In this document: in pieces, positions 1 to 10,560 of the stretch
How positions within the stretch are numbered: the first letter of the stretch is position 1
Layout: the number at the start of each line of letters is the position of its first letter
Source: a virus
Reading direction: 5' to 3' (one strand)
IMG/VR virus record: IMGVR_UViG_3300044611_001070
Span: 31,736 to 95,735 of that record
DNA: 64,000 bases
Translations under genes and position numbers: made by a program
Notes under the pieces: generated by a model
The model's database searches: none
What the model saw: the letters and a program-made list of their open reading frames with translations, nothing else
Told to the model about the DNA's origin: nothing

Positions 1-1
1 C

Positions 2-1291
2 AAACGAGTTATTACACCAAACGATGTAAAACCATTCTTTGAATTATTCTTACCTGAAAAAAATGTTTTAGGTATAACAAGTGTCCTTTTAAAAGATGGG
101 ACTCAATTTAATACAATTCCAAATCCACAGGACTTTTTAGGGTTAAGCGATAGATGGTATGAAGTTAAGGCACTTGCTGAAGACAGAGTATTCATTGAAG
201 ATCCAACTAAAGTTTCTGATCAACCTGGCACTAAGGTTGGTAAATATATTTTAACTAACACTAAATTTACATCTGAGTATACACCTGAAGGTTATTTAAA
301 AATGACATTTGGTGGTGGTAATGTTTCTGCTGAAGAACAACTTAGAGATTTTGCAAGATCAGGTAAAGGATTTGATTTAAATAAATATTCTAACAATTTA
401 GCTTTAGGTGCGGCTCTTAAGTCAAACTCAACATTGTTTATACAATATAGAGTTGGTGGTGGACAAGCAACTAATTTAGGTGTTAATGTAATCAATCAAA
501 TTGGTACTGTTTCATTCTTTGTTAATGGTCCATCGGAAAGTATTAACAGATCTGTTATTAATACATTGAAATGTAATAACGTTACTGCGGCGATTGGAGG
601 GGCAAACGCACCAACACTTGAAGAAGTAAGAAATATGGTATCATATAACTTCTCAGCACAAAACAGAGCGGTTACAATAAATGATTACGAATCAATTATT
701 AGAACAATGCCATCTCAGTTCGGAGCACCAGCAAAAGTTGCAATTACTGAAGAGAATAATATGATAAAGATAAAAATGTTATCTTACGACACAAGTGGTA
801 ATTTAACTGATACGGTTTCTAATACATTAAAAACTAATGTTGCAAACTACCTATCAAATTATAGGATGATTAATGATTACATTTCAATAGAAAGTGCAAA
901 CCCAATTGATTTGGCGGTTAATGTTGATGTTGTGTTAGACGCTAGTCAAAATCAAGGTGCGGTTGTATCTAAAATCATTGATATTATCACAACATACTTT
1001 AGTCCTACAACAAGACAATTAGGTCAAAATGTTGTGGTATCTGAATTAAGAAGATTAATCCAAGCGGAAAATGGAATAATAAGTATTTCTGATATGGAAT
1101 TTTTTAATAAAGTTGGGGGGCAATACTCGTCAAATCAAACATCTCAAAAATATTCAGATCCGGCAACTAAACAAATTCAATTAATTGCAGATACAATTTT
1201 TGCTGAACCTACTCAAATATATCAAATTAGATTTCCTAACAAAGACATCAATGTTAGGGTCATCAATTTAAGTACGGTTAATTTTTCCTAA
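2..1291 (+). CDS. Baseplate wedge protein, gp6-like / baseplate J-like (5' partial)
   Basis: The frame is open from the left edge, so the N-terminus is missing; 429 residues are visible and the Met at 302 is internal. Around visible residues 210-230 it has a stretch reading YNFSAQNRAVTINDYE, the hallmark of gp6 / baseplate-J family proteins (an aromatic, AQNRAVT and a DYE motif). In T4, gp6 forms the ring that joins the wedges of the contractile-tail baseplate. The gene is followed after a 71-nt gap by a run of very large structural genes, in the T4 order gp6 then gp7. The family call is from motif memory; the identity as a baseplate component is fairly secure, the exact orthology less so. 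Confidence 0.72.
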   Translation, partial: KRVITPNDVKPFFELFLPEKNVLGITSVLLKDGTQFNTIPNPQDFLGLSDRWYEVKALAEDRVFIEDPTKVSDQPGTKVGKYILTNTKFTSEYTPEGYLKMTFGGGNVSAEEQLRDFARSGKGFDLNKYSNNLALGAALKSNSTLFIQYRVGGGQATNLGVNVINQIGTVSFFVNGPSESINRSVINTLKCNNVTAAIGGANAPTLEEVRNMVSYNFSAQNRAVTINDYESIIRTMPSQFGAPAKVAITEENNMIKIKMLSYDTSGNLTDTVSNTLKTNVANYLSNYRMINDYISIESANPIDLAVNVDVVLDASQNQGAVVSKIIDIITTYFSPTTRQLGQNVVVSELRRLIQAENGIISISDMEFFNKVGGQYSSNQTSQKYSDPATKQIQLIADTIFAEPTQIYQIRFPNKDINVRVINLSTVNFS

Positions 1292-1341
1292 TAATTTATT
1301 TTTTTTTAATTAGAACTATTTTTTGAAAATAGGAAATAAAC

Positions 1342-1348
1342 TATTTAT
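1342..1348 (+). promoter_or_regulatory. Late-promoter-like motif TATTTAT
   Basis: ACTATTTATC lies 14 nt before the ATG at 1363, in the gap after the gp6-like gene. It is one of the copies of a motif that recurs in front of genes on both strands. The promoter role is inferred. Confidence 0.5.
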
Positions 1349-1362
1349 CAAAAAAGACTTTA

Positions 1363-4300
1363 ATGCCAAAATCATATAGAATAAGGACTCAAGTAGGGGT
1401 TGACAAATACATCAATGTAAAATTAGACCAAGATTTTGATTTTTTAGAGATCCTATCTTTAAAAATAAATCAATCAGATCTTTATACAAAGGTGTGTTCT
1501 GACTATGGGGTTGTAGTTGGTAGAGTTCTTGTAAATGGTGGTTTTGGGTTACCAAACGCTAAAGTTTCTATATTCATACCTCTTGATCCTGAAGATGAAT
1601 TAAATCCCATAATATCTGAATTATACCCATATAAAACATTATCAGATAATAATGAGTTAGGGTATAGATACAATTTATTACCTCATGACCCATCATATAG
1701 TGTTCATGCCGCAACAGGGACATTTCCAAATAGGGAAGAAGTTTTAATAGATCAAACATATATTGAGGTTTATGACAAATATTACAAATATACCGTAAAA
1801 ACAAATGATAGTGGTGATTATATGATTTTTGGAGTCCCAATTGGGGCTCAAACCGTTTTTATGGATGTTGATTTATCGGATATTGGATGTTTTTCATTAA
1901 CACCACAAGATTTAATTAATGCGGGTCAAGCAACTCAAACACAAGTTAATGGATCAACATTTAAATCCTCATCAAATTTAAGTGAATTACCACAGATAAA
2001 AACAGTAAATAAAAACGTTGATATATCACCTCTTTGGGGTCAAGAAGACATTTGTCAAATAGGTATTACAAGAGTTGATTTTGATTTAACTAATGAAGCA
2101 AACGTAACAATTAATCCTACCGCTATTTTTATTGGGTCTCTTATTTCTACAACTAATGAAGATTCACTTAAAACAAATTGTAAACCAAAAAATAATACAG
2201 GAAATTTATGTGAATTAATTGCAGGACCTGGACAAATATTATCTATAAGACAAACAATATATCCTGATAAAAATAATTTACCAATTCTTGAACAATATAA
2301 ATTTGAGCAAGATGGAAAAATTATAGATGGTGACGGATCATTTTTAGCAAATGTACCAATGAATTTGGATTACATTATTACAAATGAATTTGGAGAACAA
2401 GTAATTTCAAATGACCCAACAAAAGGTATCCCAACAAAGGGAAAATATAGATTTAAATTTAAATGGAATAATGAAGGTGGGATACAAAATGATTTTCAAA
2501 GGGCAAATTTTTTAGTTCCAAATATTAAAGAACATGGTTGGAATACGAGTGGTACAGACCCGTTTGATCCAACCTCCGCAGTTTCGACAATATTTAATAC
2601 AACTGCTGGTAATATTACAAGTGATCCCTTACCTCCATTTACTGAAGGTGGGTTACTATTTAATGGGAAGACTAATTCCGATACTTTTACCGTTTATGTT
2701 AACGGACTACCATATTATGGAGATACTATGGTTATACCTGTTAATGTTGGTGATCTAATATCAATAGATTCAAATCCTGTTGATAATACACAACCACAAC
2801 AATTTGACTTCACATTCTTTCCACAAGGTTATTTTGATTTATTAAGATCATATAGTTTTAGTTTAGATTGGGATGATTACGTTGATCCTATATCCGCAAT
2901 CAATTGTGAGGATACATTCTATGAAATGAACTATAATAAAGTTTATACTACGGCAATGTTCCTTGATAGATACAAAAATGGGGTTGGAAGAGCAAAACAT
3001 TTAGGGATTAAAGAAATTGATAACAGAAGTTGTAAATCAACGGTAAATACATTTCCATCTAACGACATTATTAAAAATTTTGACGCCATATTTTTTATTT
3101 TTAATGTCTTTATGAGTATTTTGGCATATCCATTAATAGTATTATTATTTGTTGCTCACTTTATAGCATGGATGTGGCCCGTATTAAAGTACATATTAAT
3201 CGTTTTGGGAATATATTTCCTTTATGATGCAATATCGGAAATGATTGATTGGATTAACTCAACATTAGAGAATTTTGCGTTTTCAGTTCCAGGTGGACCT
3301 ATAGTTAATATAGGTTTGATTTTAAGAATTGTGGCAAAGTTTGTATCGTTTTTATTTAGAATAGGTTTATCAATAGCATTTATTGCTTTTACAGTAAAAT
3401 ACCTTCTTAAGATAAAAAATTTCCCAAGAATAGGTTTACCTATGATGTCTTATCCTGAATGTACAAGTTGTGATTGTGATTGCGGTCCAGCAACTTTAGA
3501 GGATGATATTGATCAAAATACAGTTAATGACGCAATTACCTCAGCACAATCAAATACTAACCAACAACAACTTGCTCAAAATAAAGGATTTTTAGCTCCG
3601 GTTAATATGCCAAGTGCGTATGATGTTCAACATCCTAATGCCCAAAACAATCCTATTGAGGATCAAGAAGACTCAAATGATGGTCCGTTTTCGGCGGGAG
3701 ATTGTCTTCCTGGTGCAACCGCCGCATGCATAAATTGTGATTTACCATCGTTAACTACTTCGGCAATGAAACAAGATATTACTGCTCAGGTTGCTGCAAG
3801 AGGGATTGCCGACTACAATAGACTTTTTTCTGGTTATGATATATTATCATCATCTACAGAACCTAATGACGTTAATAAAACAACAATATATAATCCTGAA
3901 TTTGCGTTGTATCATGCACCACAACCATTTCTATTTGCGGCTTGGGATAATAGTGGTAAAGACCCAAGAAGTTGGGCGTTTCCTATAACCGCAACTTTTC
4001 CTCAAAAATTAAATGAATTTAACACAAGAGATAAATATTTTGATTCTTATGGTGGTGCAAATAGAATAAAAAGTTTTGTTAACCCATCTTTAAATGGTAA
4101 TACTTTTTTTGAAGATCAAATAATAGTTCTTTTAGCTAATCCAGGAACTAAAGATCAAATGCAAGTTGGTAAACCAATTAGTTTTAATGACCCAACACAA
4201 TCCAATGGAAATGTTAATATTACGGGAGCTACATTAAATGAATTAGGTAATAACTCAATTACGGGTACAACAACAACAGGTCAAACATCAATATCCGTTA

Positions 4301-6804
4301 CTTATGCGAACCCTTTAAATATTAATGATACGTCTGGAAATACAATACCTTTTATAATTACCCAAACACCAATTTCAAACATTCCGTCATCAATTAGTGG
4401 TGATGAAGTTGTGGATCTTCAATACCCTACCGATGTGGAATATTATCAGATGATAACAGGTATGACCGTTTCTGAATTTCAGGCAATCTGTGGTAATAGT
4501 AGTAACTCTGGTACATTTCCTACAAGTTCATTTTTAAAACATAGAATCCAATTTATATATTGTTGTGAGGGTACTTATAATACTTATGATGCGGGACAAG
4601 CTTTAGATCAAATGACTAACTATGCTGATTTTGAAATTATAATTTTAAATAGGGGTGTTGATGTTCATACCGCAACACAAAAAATAAAATACGATTTATC
4701 AAGAATATTTGGTAAATCGTATGGTAATGTTATAACACCTGAGGGAGATTATTTTTTAAATGTCCCCATACAACCAACAGGATTAAAACCTGCTAGTCAT
4801 AACACCACAACAAACTCAACCACTAATCTTTATTTCCCATCATATAATTTTGATATAGGACCTGCGGATGGATCTAACCCTAATTATACTGCTTTTACCT
4901 CAAACTATCCTTATTATTATTTATCTACGGATGATCTTAGTGTTGCTGATTACCAACCAGTTAGTGTATGGCAATTTATTGGATCTTCTTCATTAACTAA
5001 TACTCCAAGAACGATATTACAATCAAGTAACTATACGATACCGGCTTTTTTACCATCGTACATTGGGGGTGGTACATTTTTAGGGAAAAAAAGTAATGCT
5101 GGTTACCTTAGTTGTGGTAGTGAAAGTCAAAATGCAAACACTCCTAATGATGGAAAAGAAGCTAAGGGTCAATTAGGTGATGTACCATCAAACCAATTAT
5201 CTGTGTTATATTCACCGGCATATTATAGATATACTACATTATCTGGTGTTAATTTTAATGATAAAACTAAAATGGTAATGAGAAGTGACCGATTACCAAC
5301 ATCTACAAAAACTGAAGATGGACTTACCGACTCAAAAACAGGTTATGCGGTACACCAAAATAATAATTTTACATTTTATACTTCCGATGGCACTCCAGGC
5401 ACATCAGGGTCAGGTATGTCACTTGAGATATCGGGAGAACAATATGATAGTCCTACACAAACTTTTGATTGTGATACTATGGTATCATTACAATGTTATC
5501 AGGGATCTGGTAATGATGTGTCTATTATACCTGCAGATCAATGTATTGTTCCAGAAGGTAGAGTTAAAAATGGGTGTTATTGTCTACTAAATAAAAAATA
5601 TTTAGTTGAATATGGTGAAGATGTGACATTATTTTTAGAGTGGAAAACAAGATTTACAATTACCTTTGCCGCTTGTCGTGGTGTATTTGCTCAAACATTT
5701 CAAAACAATTGGATAAATGGAGTTTTATATATGTTCTCATTTAATAAAACCACAACATATGCGGCCTTGTCTACTATACCAACATATAATTTTTGTGATG
5801 ATGTTATTGTTTTTAATGAATTAACTAATGGTTTCTATTATAGATCTTCACCATGGAAACAAAGTACACAAGAATTCATCGGGAAAAACAAACCTTTGGT
5901 TAATCCAAACTGGCCATCATCAATAGTTGATGGATATCCTGGATTAGGTTATAATGAAAAACAAATTCAATTTCCAACAACAATTGCTGATTTAGGACCT
6001 AGAGATGAGTTTATTACTGAGATATGTAATAGTTCAAATTTTAATGGTTATATGGTTGATCAAGTTAAATCTACTTCTTATCAAGACACATCAGATATAA
6101 TCCAAATTGGATTTTTATCTAGATTGTTAAATGATACATTTAGACAATCAATCTTACCTATTGCGGTAGGTGGTGGTAGTACCGAAGGTAAGGGTATTAT
6201 CCAATTCTTTAATAGCACTAGAGAGGCGGATAGAATAGATGGTGATTTTGCTCAAGCATTATCAATAAATTCTGAATGGAAAATTAACCCATTTATTTTT
6301 GAAAATTACCCTAATCCAAGCTCAATATATTTTGGTAATGATAACTCAGTGCCACCAAGACCTGTATTTGGAATATTCTTTGAAACCCCAACTGATGAAT
6401 ATAAATATAGAAGAAGGTTTACTCCTGGTATTGAAACATATAGTCAATCACCATTAATAGAAGATTACTATGGTTTTCCAAAAACACAAGATGTTCCTCA
6501 TTATAAATGGATGATAAATCCATCACCAAATATATTTGGGTCTGAAAATAATAATTGGAATACGTATTCACCTTTCTTTCATAAAGGGTATCAAAATTTA
6601 GATTTTAATATTGACCCATATTTTGGATCTTCAACCACTAAATTAGGTATCATAACTAATTTTGATAATGGTCAACCATTACCAACACCACAAGTCACAA
6701 ATAAAGTTTTAGTTGGAGCTCCATTCCATTTTTATTTTGGGTTAAATAATGGTAAAACTGCAATTGATAAGTTTGTTAAATTATACGTAAATGCCGAAGG
6801 ATAA
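1363..6804 (+). CDS. Very large virion structural protein with membrane-like segments (gp7 position)
   Basis: The protein has 1813 residues. The N-terminal part (about 49-75 and 143-172) looks like a carboxypeptidase-regulatory-type beta domain (GRVLVNGGFGLPNAKVSI, then NDSGDYMIFGVPIGA). Residues about 574-632 and 646-684 are strongly hydrophobic and would be predicted as several transmembrane helices. They are followed by a Cys cluster (CTSCDCDCG near 699). The remaining 1100 residues are rich in N, S, T, G and Y like other tail proteins. Its position directly after the gp6-like gene matches T4 gp7, a baseplate wedge protein, but no gp7 sequence match can be claimed. Hydrophobic helices in a baseplate protein are unusual. 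It is preceded by a TATTTAT motif and overlaps or abuts the next gene. Confidence 0.6.
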   Translation: MPKSYRIRTQVGVDKYINVKLDQDFDFLEILSLKINQSDLYTKVCSDYGVVVGRVLVNGGFGLPNAKVSIFIPLDPEDELNPIISELYPYKTLSDNNELGYRYNLLPHDPSYSVHAATGTFPNREEVLIDQTYIEVYDKYYKYTVKTNDSGDYMIFGVPIGAQTVFMDVDLSDIGCFSLTPQDLINAGQATQTQVNGSTFKSSSNLSELPQIKTVNKNVDISPLWGQEDICQIGITRVDFDLTNEANVTINPTAIFIGSLISTTNEDSLKTNCKPKNNTGNLCELIAGPGQILSIRQTIYPDKNNLPILEQYKFEQDGKIIDGDGSFLANVPMNLDYIITNEFGEQVISNDPTKGIPTKGKYRFKFKWNNEGGIQNDFQRANFLVPNIKEHGWNTSGTDPFDPTSAVSTIFNTTAGNITSDPLPPFTEGGLLFNGKTNSDTFTVYVNGLPYYGDTMVIPVNVGDLISIDSNPVDNTQPQQFDFTFFPQGYFDLLRSYSFSLDWDDYVDPISAINCEDTFYEMNYNKVYTTAMFLDRYKNGVGRAKHLGIKEIDNRSCKSTVNTFPSNDIIKNFDAIFFIFNVFMSILAYPLIVLLFVAHFIAWMWPVLKYILIVLGIYFLYDAISEMIDWINSTLENFAFSVPGGPIVNIGLILRIVAKFVSFLFRIGLSIAFIAFTVKYLLKIKNFPRIGLPMMSYPECTSCDCDCGPATLEDDIDQNTVNDAITSAQSNTNQQQLAQNKGFLAPVNMPSAYDVQHPNAQNNPIEDQEDSNDGPFSAGDCLPGATAACINCDLPSLTTSAMKQDITAQVAARGIADYNRLFSGYDILSSSTEPNDVNKTTIYNPEFALYHAPQPFLFAAWDNSGKDPRSWAFPITATFPQKLNEFNTRDKYFDSYGGANRIKSFVNPSLNGNTFFEDQIIVLLANPGTKDQMQVGKPISFNDPTQSNGNVNITGATLNELGNNSITGTTTTGQTSISVTYANPLNINDTSGNTIPFIITQTPISNIPSSISGDEVVDLQYPTDVEYYQMITGMTVSEFQAICGNSSNSGTFPTSSFLKHRIQFIYCCEGTYNTYDAGQALDQMTNYADFEIIILNRGVDVHTATQKIKYDLSRIFGKSYGNVITPEGDYFLNVPIQPTGLKPASHNTTTNSTTNLYFPSYNFDIGPADGSNPNYTAFTSNYPYYYLSTDDLSVADYQPVSVWQFIGSSSLTNTPRTILQSSNYTIPAFLPSYIGGGTFLGKKSNAGYLSCGSESQNANTPNDGKEAKGQLGDVPSNQLSVLYSPAYYRYTTLSGVNFNDKTKMVMRSDRLPTSTKTEDGLTDSKTGYAVHQNNNFTFYTSDGTPGTSGSGMSLEISGEQYDSPTQTFDCDTMVSLQCYQGSGNDVSIIPADQCIVPEGRVKNGCYCLLNKKYLVEYGEDVTLFLEWKTRFTITFAACRGVFAQTFQNNWINGVLYMFSFNKTTTYAALSTIPTYNFCDDVIVFNELTNGFYYRSSPWKQSTQEFIGKNKPLVNPNWPSSIVDGYPGLGYNEKQIQFPTTIADLGPRDEFITEICNSSNFNGYMVDQVKSTSYQDTSDIIQIGFLSRLLNDTFRQSILPIAVGGGSTEGKGIIQFFNSTREADRIDGDFAQALSINSEWKINPFIFENYPNPSSIYFGNDNSVPPRPVFGIFFETPTDEYKYRRRFTPGIETYSQSPLIEDYYGFPKTQDVPHYKWMINPSPNIFGSENNNWNTYSPFFHKGYQNLDFNIDPYFGSSTTKLGIITNFDNGQPLPTPQVTNKVLVGAPFHFYFGLNNGKTAIDKFVKLYVNAEG

Positions 6805-6805
6805 A

Positions 6806-8539
6806 ATGATAGACAACCCAACAAATATTGTATTAGGTAGTTTAAGATATAAAGGATCAAGTAATACCAATCTTTTTATTGATCTTCCATTGGAACAAAC
6901 TGAAAAAGAAATAGTTGAATTTGATAGAAACGTTGATTTAAGTTTACAACAGGTTTTTGATGATGAAAGACAATCATCAACAATTTTTAGACCTGTAACT
7001 AAATACACTTTTATATTTAAAAATGAATACACTGGATCAACAACCTATGTTCCATATAGAGATAATTTGTATTACACAAATGCGCTTAATAACGCAATAT
7101 TTTACGCCACAAATCCTAACACCCCTTGGGAAGGTTACCCCCAATATTCTGAATTTGATTTTATTAGAGTTGACAATAATGTGGTAGGATATACTCAACC
7201 ACCAAATAACCATGTAACATTTATAAATAAAAGTGCATCAACTTATAATTGGACTCATTATATGAGTTATGCGTATGGTAACGATTATACAAAACCATTA
7301 TTTGCAATTGATAGTGAAACTACCGCATCTTGGTTTTGGGCGGCATCTGATGGAATACCATTTACAATAACATCAGGTAGTGATGACAATGCTAATTATA
7401 TTACATTTAAATGTCCTATGAAACATGGGTTATTAACAGGAGAATTTGTTGAATTGCCATTTAATTATAATGGTGAAACTATTTTTCAAGTTAATGGACT
7501 TGGTGATGATGGGTTTGGTAGTGAAGAATATATTTTTAAAATTTATAATGTTGGTTTTACTGGTACCACGTTCCAAAATGGAACCTCAAGTACATTTAAA
7601 CGTATAATTAATAAAAGTAATAGTGGAGAAACAATGTCAGAATATTATGTTAGAAAACATAAAATTTTAACTAATTCAGAATGTGCTTTATTAATAAAGG
7701 CGGGATTTGAACAAAATATATTTGAATCAAAATCAAAATTTGAAAAAGATATTATAACTCCAAATAACACAAATAGGGTTTCAGTAAAAGAAGGTAATCA
7801 ATCATATACTTTATCGTTTAATTGTGATATTGATATTAAACCACTACGTGATAATCAAAATAGACCCATATCTGAATTGTATTTCACTACATTATGGAAA
7901 GGTTATTTTGGATGGACTAAAGGTATGAAACAAGGGTGGGAGTTTAATCAACCATTAGATAATAGTTTACCAAATTCTTGGTGGGATCAAGGTAATTTTC
8001 TTTCAAATACAAACATAACTCAAGGACAATATGATTCAAATACATTCCCACCTGTTGGCCCGTTTTATTATAATGAAGATTTAGTGACGGGAGATACAAT
8101 TGATGGGGATTTTTGTGAATGGAATGATTACGAACAAACGGAGAGGGTAATTTCAAAATATAATCATAAAATAATTTTTAATAATTTAAAATTTAATATT
8201 GAAACTGACGCTCAACCATCTAATCAATTTGGGTATTATTATTACCCCCATAGTCCAATTGTTATAAGTGAATATTCCGACTATATTGAAGAGGCCGACT
8301 CTAATTTAATATTAGATATTCCTGATTATGCATTTTATTCTAATTTATCAAATAGTTTCAGATGGAGAGACTTATATACTTATGGTTATATAGATAGTAA
8401 TGGTATTGGCGTTAACTATCCATTTATGAATGGTAAACATTATCCATATGTTAATACTATTTTTAGATTAACACCAGAAGGAATAGGAGTACAAAACATA
8501 AACGTTATTGCAGAACCTATAGTTGATGAGTGTGAATAA
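6806..8539 (+). CDS. Virion structural protein, unknown fold
   Basis: A 577-residue protein in the tail operon. The ATG at 6806 follows the previous stop (6802-6804) in the TAAAATG spacing seen again at 11468; an in-frame ATG at 6791 would overlap the upstream gene and is less likely. The composition is aromatic-rich (many Y, W, F, N), as in the neighbouring baseplate proteins, with no membrane segment. I do not recognise a family. Position suggests a baseplate wedge or peripheral tail component. Confidence 0.6.
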   Translation: MIDNPTNIVLGSLRYKGSSNTNLFIDLPLEQTEKEIVEFDRNVDLSLQQVFDDERQSSTIFRPVTKYTFIFKNEYTGSTTYVPYRDNLYYTNALNNAIFYATNPNTPWEGYPQYSEFDFIRVDNNVVGYTQPPNNHVTFINKSASTYNWTHYMSYAYGNDYTKPLFAIDSETTASWFWAASDGIPFTITSGSDDNANYITFKCPMKHGLLTGEFVELPFNYNGETIFQVNGLGDDGFGSEEYIFKIYNVGFTGTTFQNGTSSTFKRIINKSNSGETMSEYYVRKHKILTNSECALLIKAGFEQNIFESKSKFEKDIITPNNTNRVSVKEGNQSYTLSFNCDIDIKPLRDNQNRPISELYFTTLWKGYFGWTKGMKQGWEFNQPLDNSLPNSWWDQGNFLSNTNITQGQYDSNTFPPVGPFYYNEDLVTGDTIDGDFCEWNDYEQTERVISKYNHKIIFNNLKFNIETDAQPSNQFGYYYYPHSPIVISEYSDYIEEADSNLILDIPDYAFYSNLSNSFRWRDLYTYGYIDSNGIGVNYPFMNGKHYPYVNTIFRLTPEGIGVQNINVIAEPIVDECE

Positions 8540-9335
8540 AATTAAAATAATAAGACCAACCACAAATAATTATGTGGATATTCCCATTGAAATGAAATGG
8601 GATTTTGCGGGTCATGATGATAGTATTTTGGAATACCAAAAAGAGATGGTTAAGGAAATTATTGGATCACCAAATGACTTTGAGATTAGTCGTTTTTCAC
8701 ATAATTCTGATATTGATAGTAACACAGATATAAATTATGAATTTTATTTTTATGATAATGTATCACCAATAACTGCAACTACAGTTAATCAAACAAATTG
8801 GGGAATATCTTATATAAATGAAGGTTTTACAAATGAGGAGGTATACTATTATGGTAAACCTTTTACTAAATCATTCTTTAAAATGGATTTTTATGATACA
8901 ACAGATGAAAAAACCCAACAAATTTATTTCACAATAATATTGCCTGTACAACAAGGTGAATTTATGAGTGTAAGTTTAAACGCATTATTACCAAACGTAG
9001 ATATTAGAAAACCTAAATTCAAATTGGATTATATTGGAGATAAAGAAGGGTTTTTTATTTATTGGTTAAGGGAAAGAAACTTTTACGATATAAATAAATT
9101 TTATATGTCATCTAAATTTTTTGATGCAAAATTAGGCGTGTATGTTGTAATGACTAATACACCACAACCATTAATAACCCCAAATAAGTTTAATTTTTTA
9201 CCCCAAGACTATTTTTATTACAAAGTAAACTTAGATTATAATAACAAGACATATGAAGTGTCATCTACCTCAACAACATTAAGAGTTGGTGAGGCATTGA
9301 CACCAATAAAATGGTATGAATACGTAAACCCATAA
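8526..9335 (+). CDS. Virion structural protein, unknown
   Basis: A 269-residue protein. I take the ATG at 8526; the frame also has a TTG immediately before it. It overlaps the end of the preceding gene by 14 nt and its stop shares a base with the next ATG (TAATG at 9333-9337), so it is translationally linked to both. The sequence is acidic and aromatic, beta-rich in appearance, without recognisable motifs. Baseplate or tail role is inferred only from its place in the operon. Confidence 0.58.
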   Translation: MSVNKIKIIRPTTNNYVDIPIEMKWDFAGHDDSILEYQKEMVKEIIGSPNDFEISRFSHNSDIDSNTDINYEFYFYDNVSPITATTVNQTNWGISYINEGFTNEEVYYYGKPFTKSFFKMDFYDTTDEKTQQIYFTIILPVQQGEFMSVSLNALLPNVDIRKPKFKLDYIGDKEGFFIYWLRERNFYDINKFYMSSKFFDAKLGVYVVMTNTPQPLITPNKFNFLPQDYFYYKVNLDYNNKTYEVSSTSTTLRVGEALTPIKWYEYVNP

Positions 9336-10513
9336 TGGAAGAACAAAAATATTACTTTAAAATATCTCCTGAAAACATTTACGGGGATCTTAGATTGGTT
9401 CAGTACACCGGTGGTACCGATGTATATGATACTACAGATCCTTGTTGCCCTATATTAACGGGGGAAACAAGTGTAACTGGTGTTGATAACATTGGAGTTT
9501 ATACAGGTATGACTTATGTGTTGTCGGGTGGTACAAACGGTGATTCACTTTTAACGGGATTAACTATATCATTATTATTTACTGAAACCGCAGTTGATAT
9601 GGGGTATTATTCGGTTTTTGATGGTGCGGTTTTACAAAAAGATGTTATTAATAATTTCTTGTTTTCTGGAACAACAGGTAGTCCTTATACGTATTCTTTT
9701 TATAATACTTCGGACACCGAATTTATAAAATTCTTATCGTTAGTAACTTATGTTATTGATTGGGGTGATGGTTCACCACTAGCAACGATTACAAATACTT
9801 TACCAATTTCACATAACTACCCAACTTCAAATAGTGAATATACTGTAACTATGACGGCTAATTCACCATGGGGGATTTCAAAAATAACAAAAACAATTAC
9901 CACACCATTTGATAATGTGACCATCTCAAACCCTAATGGTACTGCAACATTTACACCGGCTGGTGGTAATTGGACAGGAACATCATTCAATTATGATTAC
10001 ATTTTTAGTGGAGATTCAAATACAGACATAAATGATTTCTTCAGTTACAATTATACAACCATACCATTTTTAATATCGGGATATACGGAATCAACTATAA
10101 ATGATTTAGCTCAATATGGACCAAAGGATAATCTTTATGGTGGTAAATTTAAGTTAGGTATTCAAATAACTGGAACTACAGGTAGTGTTGGTACTGTATG
10201 GGGGCCTGATCCAAATGGATTATATACCGCATATACAATAAATCAAATTGATTATTTTGATTATGAAGATTTTACACTTTTTATGGTGTATTCATCGGGA
10301 TTTACTCAAAATGATTTAATAATGACTGGATTAACTAAAAACGAAGCATTAATAAATGTTATTGATCAACCTGAAGTTCAAAGTAATGTTTTTATTGAAA
10401 GAGGTAAAAACTCTGCCTTAGAATATATTGAAAGGATAGGTGAGGTTGATAATGTTGGGGACTTAGAAAAATACGGGTATGGATTTTTTAATGTTAAAAA
10501 AGACCTTAGTTAA
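9335..10513 (+). CDS. Tail/baseplate protein with PKD-like domain
   Basis: A 392-residue protein. Residues about 143-185 carry the PKD-domain signature (VIDWGDGSPL ... ISHNYPTSNSEYTVTMTA): a DWGDG turn followed by the H-x-Y strand. PKD is an Ig-like beta-sandwich common in surface and adhesion proteins of Bacteroidota. The rest is Gly/Thr-rich. It starts at TAATG, overlapping the previous stop by one base. A structural, surface-exposed role in the tail is likely; the precise role is unknown. Confidence 0.6.
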   Translation: MEEQKYYFKISPENIYGDLRLVQYTGGTDVYDTTDPCCPILTGETSVTGVDNIGVYTGMTYVLSGGTNGDSLLTGLTISLLFTETAVDMGYYSVFDGAVLQKDVINNFLFSGTTGSPYTYSFYNTSDTEFIKFLSLVTYVIDWGDGSPLATITNTLPISHNYPTSNSEYTVTMTANSPWGISKITKTITTPFDNVTISNPNGTATFTPAGGNWTGTSFNYDYIFSGDSNTDINDFFSYNYTTIPFLISGYTESTINDLAQYGPKDNLYGGKFKLGIQITGTTGSVGTVWGPDPNGLYTAYTINQIDYFDYEDFTLFMVYSSGFTQNDLIMTGLTKNEALINVIDQPEVQSNVFIERGKNSALEYIERIGEVDNVGDLEKYGYGFFNVKKDLS

Positions 10514-10514
10514 G

Positions 10515-10521
10515 TATTTAT
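10515..10521 (+). promoter_or_regulatory. Late-promoter-like motif TATTTAT
   Basis: AAGTATTTATTAGGTAAGG begins just after the stop at 10513, 39 nt before the GTG at 10561. A similar string (AGTATTTACTAAGGTAAG) occurs at 44339-44356, upstream of the Hc1-like gene. Promoter role inferred. Confidence 0.4.
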
Positions 10522-10560
10522 TAGGTAAGGAAAAATAAACTAAATATAAATTAAATTCTT

